A stretch of 64,000 bases of DNA from Limibacterium fermenti. GTDB lineage: Bacteria; Bacteroidota; Bacteroidia; Bacteroidales; Dysgonomonadaceae. The first letter of the stretch is position 1; each line of letters begins with the position of its first letter. The translations under genes and the position numbers were made by a program. The DNA lies in NCBI RefSeq assembly GCF_041902845.1, contig NZ_CP159486.1, forward strand, positions 868,001 through 932,000. Reading direction: 5' to 3'. A model generated the notes under the pieces. The model was not told the DNA's origin. It saw only the letters and a program-made list of their open reading frames with translations, and ran no database searches. This document shows, in pieces, positions 25,167-34,776 of the stretch.

Positions 25167-25706
25167 ATGCTCCTAAAAATTGACGGACAAATCTCTTTAA
25201 GACAACTGCAATTGTCCGATGCAGAGGACATCTTCCATACGATCGACTCACAAAGGCCTTATCTGGGTAAATGGCTTCCTTTTGTCGAACAGACAAAGGA
25301 TCTCCGCGACAGTGAAGAGTTTGTCAGAGCGTGCATAGACAAGCACGAAGAACGCCTTGAATATACCTTTACCATTCGTAAAAACGATGTGTTTGCCGGA
25401 TTGATCGGCTTGAAAGATTCGGATAGTGCCAATAAGAAGACGGAAATCGGTTATTGGTTGTCGGAGCCTTACCAACGGCAGGGGATCGCGACTCAATCCG
25501 TACGTGCTTTGTGCGACTACGCCTTCCGCAAGTTGGGCTTCAACCGCGTTCAAATCAAATGCGCTGTCGGCAACGATCGGAGCAGGAGCATTCCCCAAAG
25601 ACTAGGGTTTCAATTGGAAGGAATTGAAAGACAAGGCGAGCTCCTCTCCGGAAACGTGTTTGCGGATATCGAAATTTATAGTTTATTGAAGAACGAGTTC
25701 CTCTAA
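25167..25706 (+). CDS. GNAT-family N-acetyltransferase (RimL-like)
   Basis: A 179-residue protein starting at MLLKIDGQISLRQLQ (25167). The in-frame ATG at 25080 lies inside the upstream chimeric ORF and is rejected. The acetyl-CoA binding motif is IGYWLSEPYQRQGIATQSVRAL, followed by FNRVQIKCAVGNDRSRSIPQRLGF. This is the pattern of RimJ/RimL ribosomal-protein serine acetyltransferases, but the substrate is not known. Confidence 0.9.
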   Translation: MLLKIDGQISLRQLQLSDAEDIFHTIDSQRPYLGKWLPFVEQTKDLRDSEEFVRACIDKHEERLEYTFTIRKNDVFAGLIGLKDSDSANKKTEIGYWLSEPYQRQGIATQSVRALCDYAFRKLGFNRVQIKCAVGNDRSRSIPQRLGFQLEGIERQGELLSGNVFADIEIYSLLKNEFL

Positions 25707-25744
25707 TTCACCGCACCTCTTTCCCTCTATTTAGTCACTAAAAA

Positions 25745-26563
25745 ATGAATAAACCCCCGTTAAACGAACAACTATCAATCCAAGATTTTCGGGATTTTTA
25801 CTGGTTGAAAGAAGAATTAATAGCATTCTGCCGTACAGCCGGCCTATCAACCCGTGGAGCAAAAAAAGAATTAGCCGAAAGAATCGCGTCCTATCTGCAA
25901 ATGGGGGCGATCCCTACAGAAGTCAGACAACGCAGAAACGATTCCCATTTTGATTGGAAGCGTGCTCCGCTTTCATTGGATACACAGATTACGGATAATT
26001 ATAAAAACACGGAAAATGTAAGAGCTTTTTTTATAAAAGAGATTGGTACACACTTTCGCTTCAATACCTATTTTATGAATTGGACAAAACAAAACGCCGG
26101 TAAAACATTACAGGAAGCAAAAGAAGAATGGATACGTTTTTATTCCCTGAAAAAAGAGAACAAAGATCAATCGGAAATACCTGCTCAATTCGAATATAAC
26201 ACATATATTCGGGATTTTCTGAAAGATAATGAAAATAAGACTTTCCAAGAGGCAATTCAGTATTGGAAAGTAAAACGGACACAACGGGGAAGTAAAAAAT
26301 ATAAGAAAACAGACTTACGCCTGTTGCACGATACTCGCCACACGAGTAACGATTTGAGCTATTTACAAGCATTTGCACCCGGTTATTCCGATGAAAAAAA
26401 CTACCTCCCCGTTCCAGCGGTTACCGACAAAAAGATGATTACCGCAAGTGGTATTGCGCCCATTGAATTTGCACGCGAAATATTTACAATACTGCAACTA
26501 TGGAATGAGGCGGACATCGATAAATGGTTTCAACTCTTTAAGCATGGGGTGTGGAATGAATAA
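25745..26563 (+). CDS. Chimeric ORF: SAP-DUF6434 protein fused to the C-terminus of a DJ-1/PfpI-like protein
   Basis: A 272-residue reading frame. Residues 10-60 form a SAP DNA/RNA-binding helix pair (LIAFCRTAGLSTRGAKKELAERIASYL). Residues 60-193 are DUF6434-like, with FRFNTYFMNWTKQNAGKTLQ and the related FEYNTYIRDFLKDNENKTFQ. The SAP protein would normally end near residue 193. From about LLHDTRHTSNDLSYLQAF the sequence matches the C-terminal third of DJ-1/PfpI-type amidotransferase-like proteins (ITASGIAPIEFAREI). The nucleophile-elbow cysteine region of that family is missing. The junction is near 26320. Like the ORF at 24563, it looks like an in-frame deletion fusion. Confidence 0.72.
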   Translation: MNKPPLNEQLSIQDFRDFYWLKEELIAFCRTAGLSTRGAKKELAERIASYLQMGAIPTEVRQRRNDSHFDWKRAPLSLDTQITDNYKNTENVRAFFIKEIGTHFRFNTYFMNWTKQNAGKTLQEAKEEWIRFYSLKKENKDQSEIPAQFEYNTYIRDFLKDNENKTFQEAIQYWKVKRTQRGSKKYKKTDLRLLHDTRHTSNDLSYLQAFAPGYSDEKNYLPVPAVTDKKMITASGIAPIEFAREIFTILQLWNEADIDKWFQLFKHGVWNE

Positions 26564-26613
26564 CGGCTTCAGCTCATATTTCCCATATTCTTCTAATTAC
26601 AAGGCGATACCCC

Positions 26614-26644
26614 ATTGCCACCTCAAGGAAGTTCCGTATATTTG
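26614..26644 (+). promoter_or_regulatory. Promoter of the NlpE-META lipoprotein gene
   Basis: ATTG (26614-26617), 19 bases, and TATATTTG (26637-26644) fit the Bacteroidetes promoter with one mismatch in the -33 box. The start would be near 26651. Confidence 0.5.
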
Positions 26645-26696
26645 CCGCAAATGATGTGCATCTGGCGATCATAATCAACACTTTAATAATAACGAA

Positions 26697-27509
26697 ATGA
26701 AAAGAACCATTTATTTACTTTTTGTGGCGCTCATCGCGATGAGCGCGTGCCATTCGGGCAAAAAGAGTGCTCAAAACAATTTATCGGGAAATCCGGATCC
26801 GGCGCATACCAGCGAAAATGCATTGGACTGGGCCGGAGTGTACAAAGGCTTGTTGCCTTGTGCCGATTGCCAAGGAATACAAGTTGAAATCCGTCTGAAT
26901 GACGATTTGACGTATGAACGCGTGATGACGTATATGGGAAAAGGCGATAACCGCTATGCCGATAAGGGGCGGTTTGAATGGGACGTAAACGGACGTCGAA
27001 TCAAACTTACGCCGGACTCCGCCGACAATGACGGCAATACTTGGTTTCAGGTAGGCGAAAATCAATTAATTGTTTTGGATACGGCAGGTAACCGCATCGA
27101 AAGCAATCTGCCCCCCGGAACCTATAATTTCAAGAAAATCGATCTTGACAATGTTGTTACTGAAAAGTATTGGAAATTGATCGAGTTGGACGGGAAAGCG
27201 ATTGCCTCCAATGAAGAGGGCGCCGCTCGTGAAGCGCATTTTATCTTGCATGCACAAGACAGCCTTATATCGGGCAGCACGGGTTGTAACCGCCTCACGG
27301 GAAAGTATGACTTGGACGAACAAGACGGTCGTATTGGGTTCTCGCCGTTGGCAACCACTCGAATGGCTTGCATCGGGGTGGATTACGAACAATCGTATTT
27401 GGATGTGTTCGGAGCTACGGATAATTATACCGTTAGCCATGACACGCTTTCGTTAAACAATGCCGATAAGAAGGTGTTGGCGAAATTTGTGGCCGTTTAC
27501 TTGCGGTAA
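26697..27509 (+). CDS. NlpE-N and META domain lipoprotein
   Basis: A 270-residue lipoprotein (signal MKRTIYLLFVALIAMSAC, lipobox MSAC). Residues 45-145 form an NlpE N-terminal domain with the CxxC motif in GVYKGLLPCADCQGI. Residues 155-268 form a META/HslJ domain (WKLIELDGKAI, GSTGCNRLTGKY, MACIGVDYEQSYLDVF). NlpE-type proteins report envelope stress and bind copper in E. coli. The fused architecture is common in Bacteroidetes, but its job is not established. A strong bidirectional terminator follows. Confidence 0.9.
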   Translation: MKRTIYLLFVALIAMSACHSGKKSAQNNLSGNPDPAHTSENALDWAGVYKGLLPCADCQGIQVEIRLNDDLTYERVMTYMGKGDNRYADKGRFEWDVNGRRIKLTPDSADNDGNTWFQVGENQLIVLDTAGNRIESNLPPGTYNFKKIDLDNVVTEKYWKLIELDGKAIASNEEGAAREAHFILHAQDSLISGSTGCNRLTGKYDLDEQDGRIGFSPLATTRMACIGVDYEQSYLDVFGATDNYTVSHDTLSLNNADKKVLAKFVAVYLR

Positions 27510-27521
27510 GCGAAGAAGTAG

Positions 27522-27576
27522 CTACAAATAAACGGGGCTGTCGAAATGTTACTTCGACAGCCCCGTTTGTTTGTAG
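27522..27576. terminator. Bidirectional terminator between convergent genes
   Basis: A nearly perfect 24-bp inverted repeat (AACGGGGCTGTCGAA, 7-base loop, TTCGACAGCCCCGTT) with A/T-rich flanks on both sides separates the NlpE-META and barrel genes. It can stop transcription from either direction. Confidence 0.88.
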
Positions 27577-27591
27577 TGGGATTGTGCGGGA

Positions 27592-29334
27592 TTAAAAGGT
27601 AAAGGTAAATCCACCTAACACATTCAATCCTTGCGCCGCATACCCGTGCCACCGGTCATACTTTTGAAATAACAGGTTGTTGGCTTTTAAATGGATGGAT
27701 AGCGATGGAAGAATGTCGTAAACAGCGCCGGCGTTGAGGTCGTTGATGGCGCTCATCTGAATGTTCTCCCCACGGAAATAGGTCTGTCGGTCTCCGGCCA
27801 GATAATAATTCAGCGACAGCTTGAGTGGCGGAATGATTTGCAATACGGCACGTGCATCGATTTCATAGCCGGGCAGATTCCATGCCTTCGCATCATCTAT
27901 AGGAGTTTCGTAAATCGAAGCATCTTTTACCGTATAAAAATTTTTCTTTATCCGTAACGAAACTTCCAACGGAGACCATACTTGCGAATGAACGGCGCCT
28001 CCTACAAACGATCGGGTTAAAGAACCGTAAACCGGTATCAGGGCTTCGGTAGCCGCTTCTCTTTCCGGTGTCGGTTGTTCGGTGGGCAATAGATCTTTAT
28101 AACTCTGCGAGGAGACGAGAAAATGTTCATCATCCGTCATTTTATACCCGCCGAACAAGTCGAAGCGGAAACCGTCCGCATCGCCGATCTTTACTCCGGC
28201 TTCTACATCGGCTAAGGTAAATGACGGCTTCACCGCCGCGGATGGAGCGATGTACCGGCTTTGGTTGATCATGTCGAGATAAGTGTTCGAGTCGAAGCCG
28301 CCTTTAACGGTCGCGTAAAGCTTGGTAAATTCCGTGACGTTCCAATGCAGATCGACATTCGGAGCAACACGGACTTTCGTGCCGGCGCCGCCTCCCGACT
28401 GAAACAATACATCTACGCCCAGCGTGGCGCCCCAATTCAATCCTTCGAAGTGGAGATAGGGATTTCCGTTAAGAAGCAGGTAATTTCGGGCGTTGAGAGC
28501 TTCATCATAAATAACCGACAACACGTTAGCGTTTAATCCGATTTTACTATCCCCGTCTTGAAACGGTTTGTCGAGACCGATACCTGCATCCAACTGATGC
28601 CCTTTGATGCCCGGCAAATCGGTCGTTATCCCGAATTTCGTATTAAAGTTCTTGTAATCTAAATGCCCTCGGTAATGAAGCACGTCGTTATCGACCGATT
28701 GAATAGCGATATTCGCATTTAAGACCCCCAATCGCTGTTTGGCGTTATCGAACGTCCGTACAGCATCAAAGGGATTGCCGTAATAGTTGAAAAGAGAGTG
28801 CAGGTACGAAGCGTGAAGATCCAGCTTGAAGGCCTCGAAAAGATGCCCGTATTCCAATCGTCCGAAATTATCCATGAGATAGGCGTTATTTCCGGAAGGA
28901 TCGGTTTTCTGCACATAATCGATATCTCCGTTTGTTGACTGATGAAGGAACGAGAAAGCGAGCGCATCGCGTTCGGTTTCTATCAACCGGTAGCCGAATG
29001 CGCCATCCATATTGGCATAGTTGCCCGCGCCGAACGTCAGATACCCTTTCTGCGTACGAAAAGGAATCGTTGTCATTTTCTCACCCGGTTTCGGCAAGGC
29101 AATCTCCAACGGAGGAGTGACCCGTTCCGTCCAAGTAGAATAAGCCGTATTGGCTTTTTTTACGGTAGGTTGGGGCCGGGATGGTAACGAACTGATTTTA
29201 TTCGCATCTTGCAACGTGGGATTGAATTCGCGCTGCAACTCTATTTGACGCCGGAGCAGGGAGTCTTGCTGTTGAGCATACATTCCGGTTGCGAGGAACA
29301 AACCGGCTATACAAGTATATATATATCTTTTCAT
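27592..29334 (-). CDS. TonB-dependent-receptor-like outer-membrane beta-barrel protein
   Basis: About 580 residues from MKRYIYTCIAGLFLATGMYAQ (ATG 29334; the upstream ATG at 29355 overlaps the preceding stop). After the signal peptide comes a short periplasmic segment (LQREFNPTLQDANKISSLP), then a long array of amphipathic strands ending in LNVLGGFTFTF, the terminal Phe expected of a BAM substrate. No plug domain is visible, so it is not a complete TonB receptor. It follows the TPR gene directly, and the two probably form one complex. Confidence 0.75.
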   Translation of the reverse strand: MKRYIYTCIAGLFLATGMYAQQQDSLLRRQIELQREFNPTLQDANKISSLPSRPQPTVKKANTAYSTWTERVTPPLEIALPKPGEKMTTIPFRTQKGYLTFGAGNYANMDGAFGYRLIETERDALAFSFLHQSTNGDIDYVQKTDPSGNNAYLMDNFGRLEYGHLFEAFKLDLHASYLHSLFNYYGNPFDAVRTFDNAKQRLGVLNANIAIQSVDNDVLHYRGHLDYKNFNTKFGITTDLPGIKGHQLDAGIGLDKPFQDGDSKIGLNANVLSVIYDEALNARNYLLLNGNPYLHFEGLNWGATLGVDVLFQSGGGAGTKVRVAPNVDLHWNVTEFTKLYATVKGGFDSNTYLDMINQSRYIAPSAAVKPSFTLADVEAGVKIGDADGFRFDLFGGYKMTDDEHFLVSSQSYKDLLPTEQPTPEREAATEALIPVYGSLTRSFVGGAVHSQVWSPLEVSLRIKKNFYTVKDASIYETPIDDAKAWNLPGYEIDARAVLQIIPPLKLSLNYYLAGDRQTYFRGENIQMSAINDLNAGAVYDILPSLSIHLKANNLLFQKYDRWHGYAAQGLNVLGGFTFTF

Positions 29335-29354
29335 TGTCAATGGGATATTATTCA

Positions 29355-32351
29355 TTACTGAAGTTTATTTAATCGTTCGCGGATCATTTCTTGGATATCG
29401 GCTTCCCCGCCTTTATAATTTGCCTGTAGGCTTTCCAAATATTGACGTGCCTGGAAGGTGTCACCTTTCGCGATGTAAGTGTCCGATAACACAATCAAGG
29501 CTCTGGCCATCCAATATTGATGAGAGGTGCCTTTCTGCATAAAGTCTTTCGCTTGTGCTTCGGCTTTGTCGTACGACTTCCACCGGTAATACGTATCCGC
29601 GAGAATAAATTGCGCTTCGGCTCCGTAGGCGCTGCGCGTGTCTTTTGCGATTGCCTGCAAGTCGGCCACGGCTTTATCCGTTTCGTTGAGTTGCAGATAC
29701 GCTTTTGCTCGCAGGTAGCGTACCTCGGTCGCCGTTTCGGGTGAGAGATTACTGTTTTCGAGTAGTGCCGAGGCCGCTTGTGCTGCTTCGCGATAACGGT
29801 TGAGTAGCGATTGGGTGCGGACCACACCCAATTGTCCCGTTTGACGGTTGGCCGCATTACGTGCCGCATTCGCCATTTTCGTGTAATCGGCCAGTGCTTG
29901 TTCGTAATTTTTATTGGCAAACTCTTCCTGTGCCGCAAATAATAGTACATTGTCGAGATACTTGGCGCTGTTGGCATCAATCACTTTCCGGAAATAGGAG
30001 AGAGCCTGTTGCTTATTGCCGTTTTCATTGGCGATCATACCCAGATGATAATTCGCATCGCTGCCATAGGCTCCGTTCGGATAGGTTTGCAGGTATTTTT
30101 GCAAAGCTGTTTGAGCTTCGTTACGCTTCCCTTTCATATATATATTTTCGGCGGCCAGATAGGTCAAGGAGTCTTGACGGGACACGGTAATCTTCCTTCC
30201 GCCGGGAAGGGTGTTTGCATAATTGATATAGGATTGAATATCGTTCATGTCGTTATAAACCGTTTCGAGAGAGATTAATGCCGTGCGGGCATCATCCGAT
30301 CCCGCAAAACGGGTTATCACGTTTTTATAAGCGGCAATGCTTTGCTGATGATTGCCTGTGTTATAATACAGTTGTCCCAATTGCACACCCGCCTGGCTGG
30401 CAAGGAGACTGTTGGGAAAATCCGTTACCAGTTTCTGCAATACGGCGATCGCTTCATTTTCCCGTCCGGCCATCGTCAGGGCGCGGCTTTTTTCGTATAA
30501 AGCATCATCATAATAGGTCGAGTTGGGATATCGGCGCATCAGCTCATCCAATGCCTCGATTTTTCCTTGATAATTATGTTGTAATCCCATGACGAATGCT
30601 TTTTGATACGCGGCATAGTCGCCGGCAGAGGGGCTGATTTGAGTGGCTTGTGCATAAAAACGTTCGGCTTCGGCAAAACTCCGGTTATAATAATAGCTAT
30701 CCCCGATGCGGTTGTAAGCATCGGCCAGCTCGGATTTGCTCTTGTTTGTTTCCGCCGAAATATACTGTCTGAAAGCATTGACGGCTGTTTGATATTGTCG
30801 TTGTTTAAATAAAGCATATCCGAGGTTGTACCACCCTAAGGCGTAATTTTCATCGGCAGCCGAAGCATTTTGAGTAAATTGCCTGAAATCATTCGCCGCA
30901 GCCTGGTAATTGCCTTTCCGGTAATGGGATTCCCCTCGCCAATAATAGGCATTATTCCTTGCTTTTGCATCATAATTACCTAACTGGATGGTTTGATCGA
31001 ACAACCGGATGGCTTGCTCCATGTTTCCGTTGATAAATTCCTGTGCACCGAGTTGGAAAAGAATCATTTGTTTGGCTTCGAGTACCCTCCGCCCGGGTTT
31101 GGCGATACGGTTTATCGCCGAAAGAGCGGCTTCGTAATTATTCGTGGTAAGGAATGTCTCGGCCAGAATATCATTTACTTGTTCCGCATAGGGGGAATTG
31201 GGATATTCACGAAGAAAGTTTTCGAACAGGGTGATGGATTCGCTGAATACCGAAAAGTTTGTTTCGTGCGCCAGCAATGCATAGTTGAAAAGCGCTGTTT
31301 CACGCACTTTCGGATCGAAGTTGTCTCTTCCCGCGGCTTCGAAAGCCATCTGCGCTTGCTGTTTTTGCCCTAATTTCAGATAAGCCAAACCCAAGTGCAA
31401 TTGCGCGTTTTGAGTCAGTTCATCCCGTTCGCCGGTCGTTTGTTGGAACATCCGGATAGCCTCGTTGTATCGTTGCGCTTCGAAATAAGCAACGCCCAGG
31501 AAATAAGCATCGCCCCGTAATGGTTTTTCGGTCGACGCCAGATATTTTTCGTAGTAAGGAAGTGCCCGGCTGACACGCCCCAACCGGTAATTACTGTTAC
31601 CTAATATACGGTACATTTCGCCGATATGCTCGCTGTTCGGATAGTTTTGTGTAAACGATTCGGCTTGTCGTATCGCTTCGTCCGGTTTCCCGTCGAAGAA
31701 GGTGCCCTGCGCCGTGTAGAAAGCCACGTCTTCCCGGTATTCGGGGTGGTCTTTAAGTCGTTGGAACCGTTGTACAGCGGTGTTGTAATTGCCGTTTGTA
31801 TATTCGATGTAGCCCAGATAAAAATCGGCCGCATCGCGATAAGTCTTACTGTTTTGAGACAATAGGCCGAACAAACGGGTCGCTTCGTCTTTGTGATTCA
31901 ATTGCAGATTCGTATAGGCGTTGCGGAAACTATAATCCTCCTGTTCACGGGGTGTAAGATAATCGATGTTGGTTTGATCGAACCGGAATTTAGCTTGTTG
32001 CCATTCTTTTTTATTGAAATGACCGGATCCGATCAAAAAATGAACCTGATGGCGATGCACGCTTTCCGGATGAGTATCTAAAAACTCTTTCAATACTTCC
32101 CCGTTATCGGGTGTATTACGGTAATAGGCCGCTGCCGCAATCATATATTCCGCTTCTTCTTGGAGTTGCGTGTCGTTGCTTTCGGCGATATAGTGGCTGA
32201 GAAAATCCTGTGCGCCGGTATAATTCTGTTGCAGGAACATCTCTTTTCCTTGATTAAAAAGCTTTTCCGGCGGAAAATGGTAAGCGGTTCGTTGGGCGCT
32301 TACAACGTGCGTTGCCACCAGAAAGCTGAACAGTATAATCCAATTTTTCAT
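29355..32351 (-). CDS. Large secreted tetratricopeptide-repeat protein
   Basis: A 998-residue protein with signal peptide (MKNWIILFSFLVATHVVSAQ) and roughly 20 TPR-like units throughout (for example NAYYWRGESHYRKGNYQAAANDFRQF, YNRIGDSYYYNRSFAEAERFYAQA, ALYEKSRALTMAGRENEAIAVL). TPR solenoids bind proteins. Its coupling to the barrel gene (stop and downstream start nearly overlap) suggests a periplasmic partner of that outer-membrane protein. The 5' neighbour is a Nudix gene. Confidence 0.85.
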   Translation of the reverse strand: MKNWIILFSFLVATHVVSAQRTAYHFPPEKLFNQGKEMFLQQNYTGAQDFLSHYIAESNDTQLQEEAEYMIAAAAYYRNTPDNGEVLKEFLDTHPESVHRHQVHFLIGSGHFNKKEWQQAKFRFDQTNIDYLTPREQEDYSFRNAYTNLQLNHKDEATRLFGLLSQNSKTYRDAADFYLGYIEYTNGNYNTAVQRFQRLKDHPEYREDVAFYTAQGTFFDGKPDEAIRQAESFTQNYPNSEHIGEMYRILGNSNYRLGRVSRALPYYEKYLASTEKPLRGDAYFLGVAYFEAQRYNEAIRMFQQTTGERDELTQNAQLHLGLAYLKLGQKQQAQMAFEAAGRDNFDPKVRETALFNYALLAHETNFSVFSESITLFENFLREYPNSPYAEQVNDILAETFLTTNNYEAALSAINRIAKPGRRVLEAKQMILFQLGAQEFINGNMEQAIRLFDQTIQLGNYDAKARNNAYYWRGESHYRKGNYQAAANDFRQFTQNASAADENYALGWYNLGYALFKQRQYQTAVNAFRQYISAETNKSKSELADAYNRIGDSYYYNRSFAEAERFYAQATQISPSAGDYAAYQKAFVMGLQHNYQGKIEALDELMRRYPNSTYYDDALYEKSRALTMAGRENEAIAVLQKLVTDFPNSLLASQAGVQLGQLYYNTGNHQQSIAAYKNVITRFAGSDDARTALISLETVYNDMNDIQSYINYANTLPGGRKITVSRQDSLTYLAAENIYMKGKRNEAQTALQKYLQTYPNGAYGSDANYHLGMIANENGNKQQALSYFRKVIDANSAKYLDNVLLFAAQEEFANKNYEQALADYTKMANAARNAANRQTGQLGVVRTQSLLNRYREAAQAASALLENSNLSPETATEVRYLRAKAYLQLNETDKAVADLQAIAKDTRSAYGAEAQFILADTYYRWKSYDKAEAQAKDFMQKGTSHQYWMARALIVLSDTYIAKGDTFQARQYLESLQANYKGGEADIQEMIRERLNKLQ

Positions 32352-32878
32352 AAACTATGTTTTAGCAAATTTTTTATTCCTTTTCGGATGGACGCCAGTC
32401 CGAAATCCTCGGGGTTGAGTTGATTTTTATCCATAAAAAAGACTTCTGCCACGTCGTCTTGTGCTTTTAAGGCACGAAAATCGGAGACGTTGCAAAGGAA
32501 GAACATATCGACGGTATGCACTTCAAAGTCCGAATATACATAAATATTGGGAAGGGAGAAAAGATACCGCAAGTTATTTACGTGTAGACATGTTTCCTCC
32601 AGTACTTCGCGTTTGGCTGCCTCTTCGGCCGTCTCGTACATATCCACAAAGCCTCCGGGCAGGTCGAGGGCGCCTTGTGCCGGCGCTTTTGCTCTTCGCG
32701 AAACGAGTATCCGGCCTTCGTCATTTTCGATCACGGCGACTACCGCGGCCGAAGAATTAAAGTAATAGACGAACCCGCAATCGCGGCATTTTTTCGACTT
32801 TTCGTTATTTTCGATAAAGTTTGCGGAGCCGCATTTGGGGCAAAAACGGAATAACTCCAGAGGATGTGTTGTCGTCAT
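32348..32878 (-). CDS. Nudix hydrolase with zinc ribbon
   Basis: A 176-residue protein. An N-terminal zinc ribbon (CPKCGSANF...CRDCGFVYYFN) precedes a Nudix domain with an intact Nudix box GGFVDMYETAEEAAKREVLEET (the G, E, REVLEE pattern). The arrangement recalls NADH pyrophosphatase (NudC) but is shorter. It should hydrolyse a nucleoside diphosphate derivative; the substrate is unknown. It overlaps the Mrp gene by four bases and the TPR gene by four bases, so the three are co-transcribed. Confidence 0.92.
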   Translation of the reverse strand: MTTTHPLELFRFCPKCGSANFIENNEKSKKCRDCGFVYYFNSSAAVVAVIENDEGRILVSRRAKAPAQGALDLPGGFVDMYETAEEAAKREVLEETCLHVNNLRYLFSLPNIYVYSDFEVHTVDMFFLCNVSDFRALKAQDDVAEVFFMDKNQLNPEDFGLASIRKGIKNLLKHSL

Positions 32879-33984
32879 TTTGTGGTTATTTGTACAATAT
32901 GTGTGGGAGGCTGTTCCCGGTTGCGTTTATCGACGGCTTCCACCACCTTGTCTGCGAGTTGGGCGAAAGCGATGCCGGTGATGCTGTTGGTGTTGAGTGC
33001 GACCGGTTTGCCTTCGTCGCCTCCTTCGCGGATGCTTTGGACGATAGGTATTTGGCCAAGGAGGCTATACCCTCCTTCTTCCGCCAGTCGCTTACAGCCA
33101 TCTTTCCCGAAGATATAGTATTTGTTTTCCGGAAGTTCGGCAGGGGTGAACCACGCCATGTTTTCGACTAATCCCAGAATGGGAACTTCCACCTTATCGG
33201 CGGTAAACATGTCGATTCCCTTGCGTGCATCGGCCAACGCCACTTCTTGCGGCGTGCTGACAATGATCGCTCCCGTGATGGGAAGTGTTTGAACAAGTGT
33301 CAGATGGATATCGCTCGTGCCCGGTGGAAAATCGATCAAAAAATAATCGAGGTCTCCCCAGTCTCCGTCTGTAATAAGCTGCTTCAGCGCATTACTGGCC
33401 ATGGCTCCACGCCATACGACCGCATTTTCTTTCTCCACAAAGAATCCTATCGATAGCATTTTTACGCCGTAGTTTTCGACAGGAACAATGAAGTCACGGC
33501 CTTCTTTCTTTTCCAGCATGGGGGCTGCGTCTTCCACTGCAAGCATTTTAGGCACCGAAGGCCCGAAAATGTCGGCATCCAATAGGCCGACTTTATATCC
33601 TTTCAGTGAAAGGGCTACCGCCAGGTTTGTACAAACGGTGCTTTTTCCCACGCCGCCTTTTCCCGATGCCACGGCGATAATATTCTTCACACCCGGCAGT
33701 AAGTTGGGGAAGGAAGGACGGGGAGGTTGCTTCGAGTGCACCGAAATGTTTCCCTTTATATCGATATTTTTATCGGCATAGGTAAGAATGGCTTGTTCCG
33801 CCATTTTTACGACCGATTTGATAAACGGGTCGTTTTGCTTTTCGGTAATCAACGAAAAGCTTACTTTTTTCCCTTCTATACGAATGTTATCCGCCACCAT
33901 CCCTGCCGAGACAATATCTTGTCCCGTACCCGGATAACGTACATTTTTCAATGCCTCAATAATAAGTTGTGGGTAGAGTTTCAT
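32875..33984 (-). CDS. Mrp/ApbC-family iron-sulfur carrier ATPase
   Basis: A 369-residue protein. Residues 1-80 form a MIP18/DUF59 domain. The ATPase core has the deviant Walker A ASGKGGVGKST (about residues 106-116), switch DADIFGPSVPK and DYFLIDFPPGTSD. This is the Mrp/Nbp35 family that holds and transfers Fe-S clusters. The CxxC motif usual near the C-terminus is not present here. An AT-rich repeat separates it from trmB upstream. Confidence 0.93.
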   Translation of the reverse strand: MKLYPQLIIEALKNVRYPGTGQDIVSAGMVADNIRIEGKKVSFSLITEKQNDPFIKSVVKMAEQAILTYADKNIDIKGNISVHSKQPPRPSFPNLLPGVKNIIAVASGKGGVGKSTVCTNLAVALSLKGYKVGLLDADIFGPSVPKMLAVEDAAPMLEKKEGRDFIVPVENYGVKMLSIGFFVEKENAVVWRGAMASNALKQLITDGDWGDLDYFLIDFPPGTSDIHLTLVQTLPITGAIIVSTPQEVALADARKGIDMFTADKVEVPILGLVENMAWFTPAELPENKYYIFGKDGCKRLAEEGGYSLLGQIPIVQSIREGGDEGKPVALNTNSITGIAFAQLADKVVEAVDKRNREQPPTHIVQITTK

Positions 33985-34033
33985 ATACTAATTTGCTAAT
34001 CTGCTAATTTGCTAATTTACTAATTTGCCAATT
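33984..34033 (-). repeat. AATTAGC-type short-period repeat (between trmB and mrp)
   Basis: Repeats of TAATTTGC / CTAATTTG units. The reverse complement gives the AAATTAGC motif that also fills gaps at 40168-40204, 58988-59082 and 60152-60224. Confidence 0.75.
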
Positions 34034-34776
34034 TACGCCATTGAATTTCCTTTTCGACCGAAACTTCGGTAGTCATCCGGCTCGATTTTTATGTCGGGTT
34101 CTTTCCACGATTCTTTTGCCGGACATTCGAATTGGATATACCGTATGTTCAAACCACGTGAAAGCCATTGTTGTTCATAGAAAGTTCGAATATTCAGTAT
34201 CGGATCTTCTATTCCTGAGCCATACAGGTTGTCTGTATCAAAATGAACAGTCAGATTGTTTTCGGCAATCATCGCTTTGGTGTAAGTGTATAAAAACGGA
34301 CTGTCTGTTTTCAGATGGATAATTCCGCCCGGAGCGAGGAGCGAACGGTACTTTTGCATGAAGCGGGTGCCGACGAGCCGTTTATTCACTTTATTCATCT
34401 GTGGGTCGGGAAAGGTGATCCATATCTCCGAGACTTCTCCTTCGGCAAAAAAGTAACGAATCAATTCGATACGGGTACGGATGAAAGCGACATTGGACAG
34501 GTTGTCGTTCAATGCTTCAGTCGCGCCTTTCCACATCCGTGCGCCCTTGATGTCGATGCCGATAAAATTCTTTTCCGGGTACATTTTTGCCAGACCGACC
34601 GTATATTCGCCTTTTCCGCAACCTAACTCAAGCACGATGGGATGATGGTTGCCGAAATACGTATGCCATTTTCCTTTTAACGGAAACACTTCTTGTTGCA
34701 AGGTATCAAAGGTGTATTGAAACACATTTTCATACGTTGCCATGTCGGCGAATCTCGATAGTTTGTTTTTAGCCAT
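34033..34776 (-). CDS. trmB: tRNA (guanine-N7)-methyltransferase
   Basis: About 247 residues from MAKNKLSRFADM (ATG at 34776; an in-frame ATG at 34809 is unlikely). SAM-binding motif LELGCGKGEYTVGLA, then FIGIDIKGARMWKG, the catalytic EIWITFPDPQMNK and the TrmB motif TDSPFLYTY. It makes m7G46 in tRNA. It lies upstream of mrp and separated from it by AT-rich repeats. Confidence 0.95.
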   Translation of the reverse strand: MAKNKLSRFADMATYENVFQYTFDTLQQEVFPLKGKWHTYFGNHHPIVLELGCGKGEYTVGLAKMYPEKNFIGIDIKGARMWKGATEALNDNLSNVAFIRTRIELIRYFFAEGEVSEIWITFPDPQMNKVNKRLVGTRFMQKYRSLLAPGGIIHLKTDSPFLYTYTKAMIAENNLTVHFDTDNLYGSGIEDPILNIRTFYEQQWLSRGLNIRYIQFECPAKESWKEPDIKIEPDDYRSFGRKGNSMA

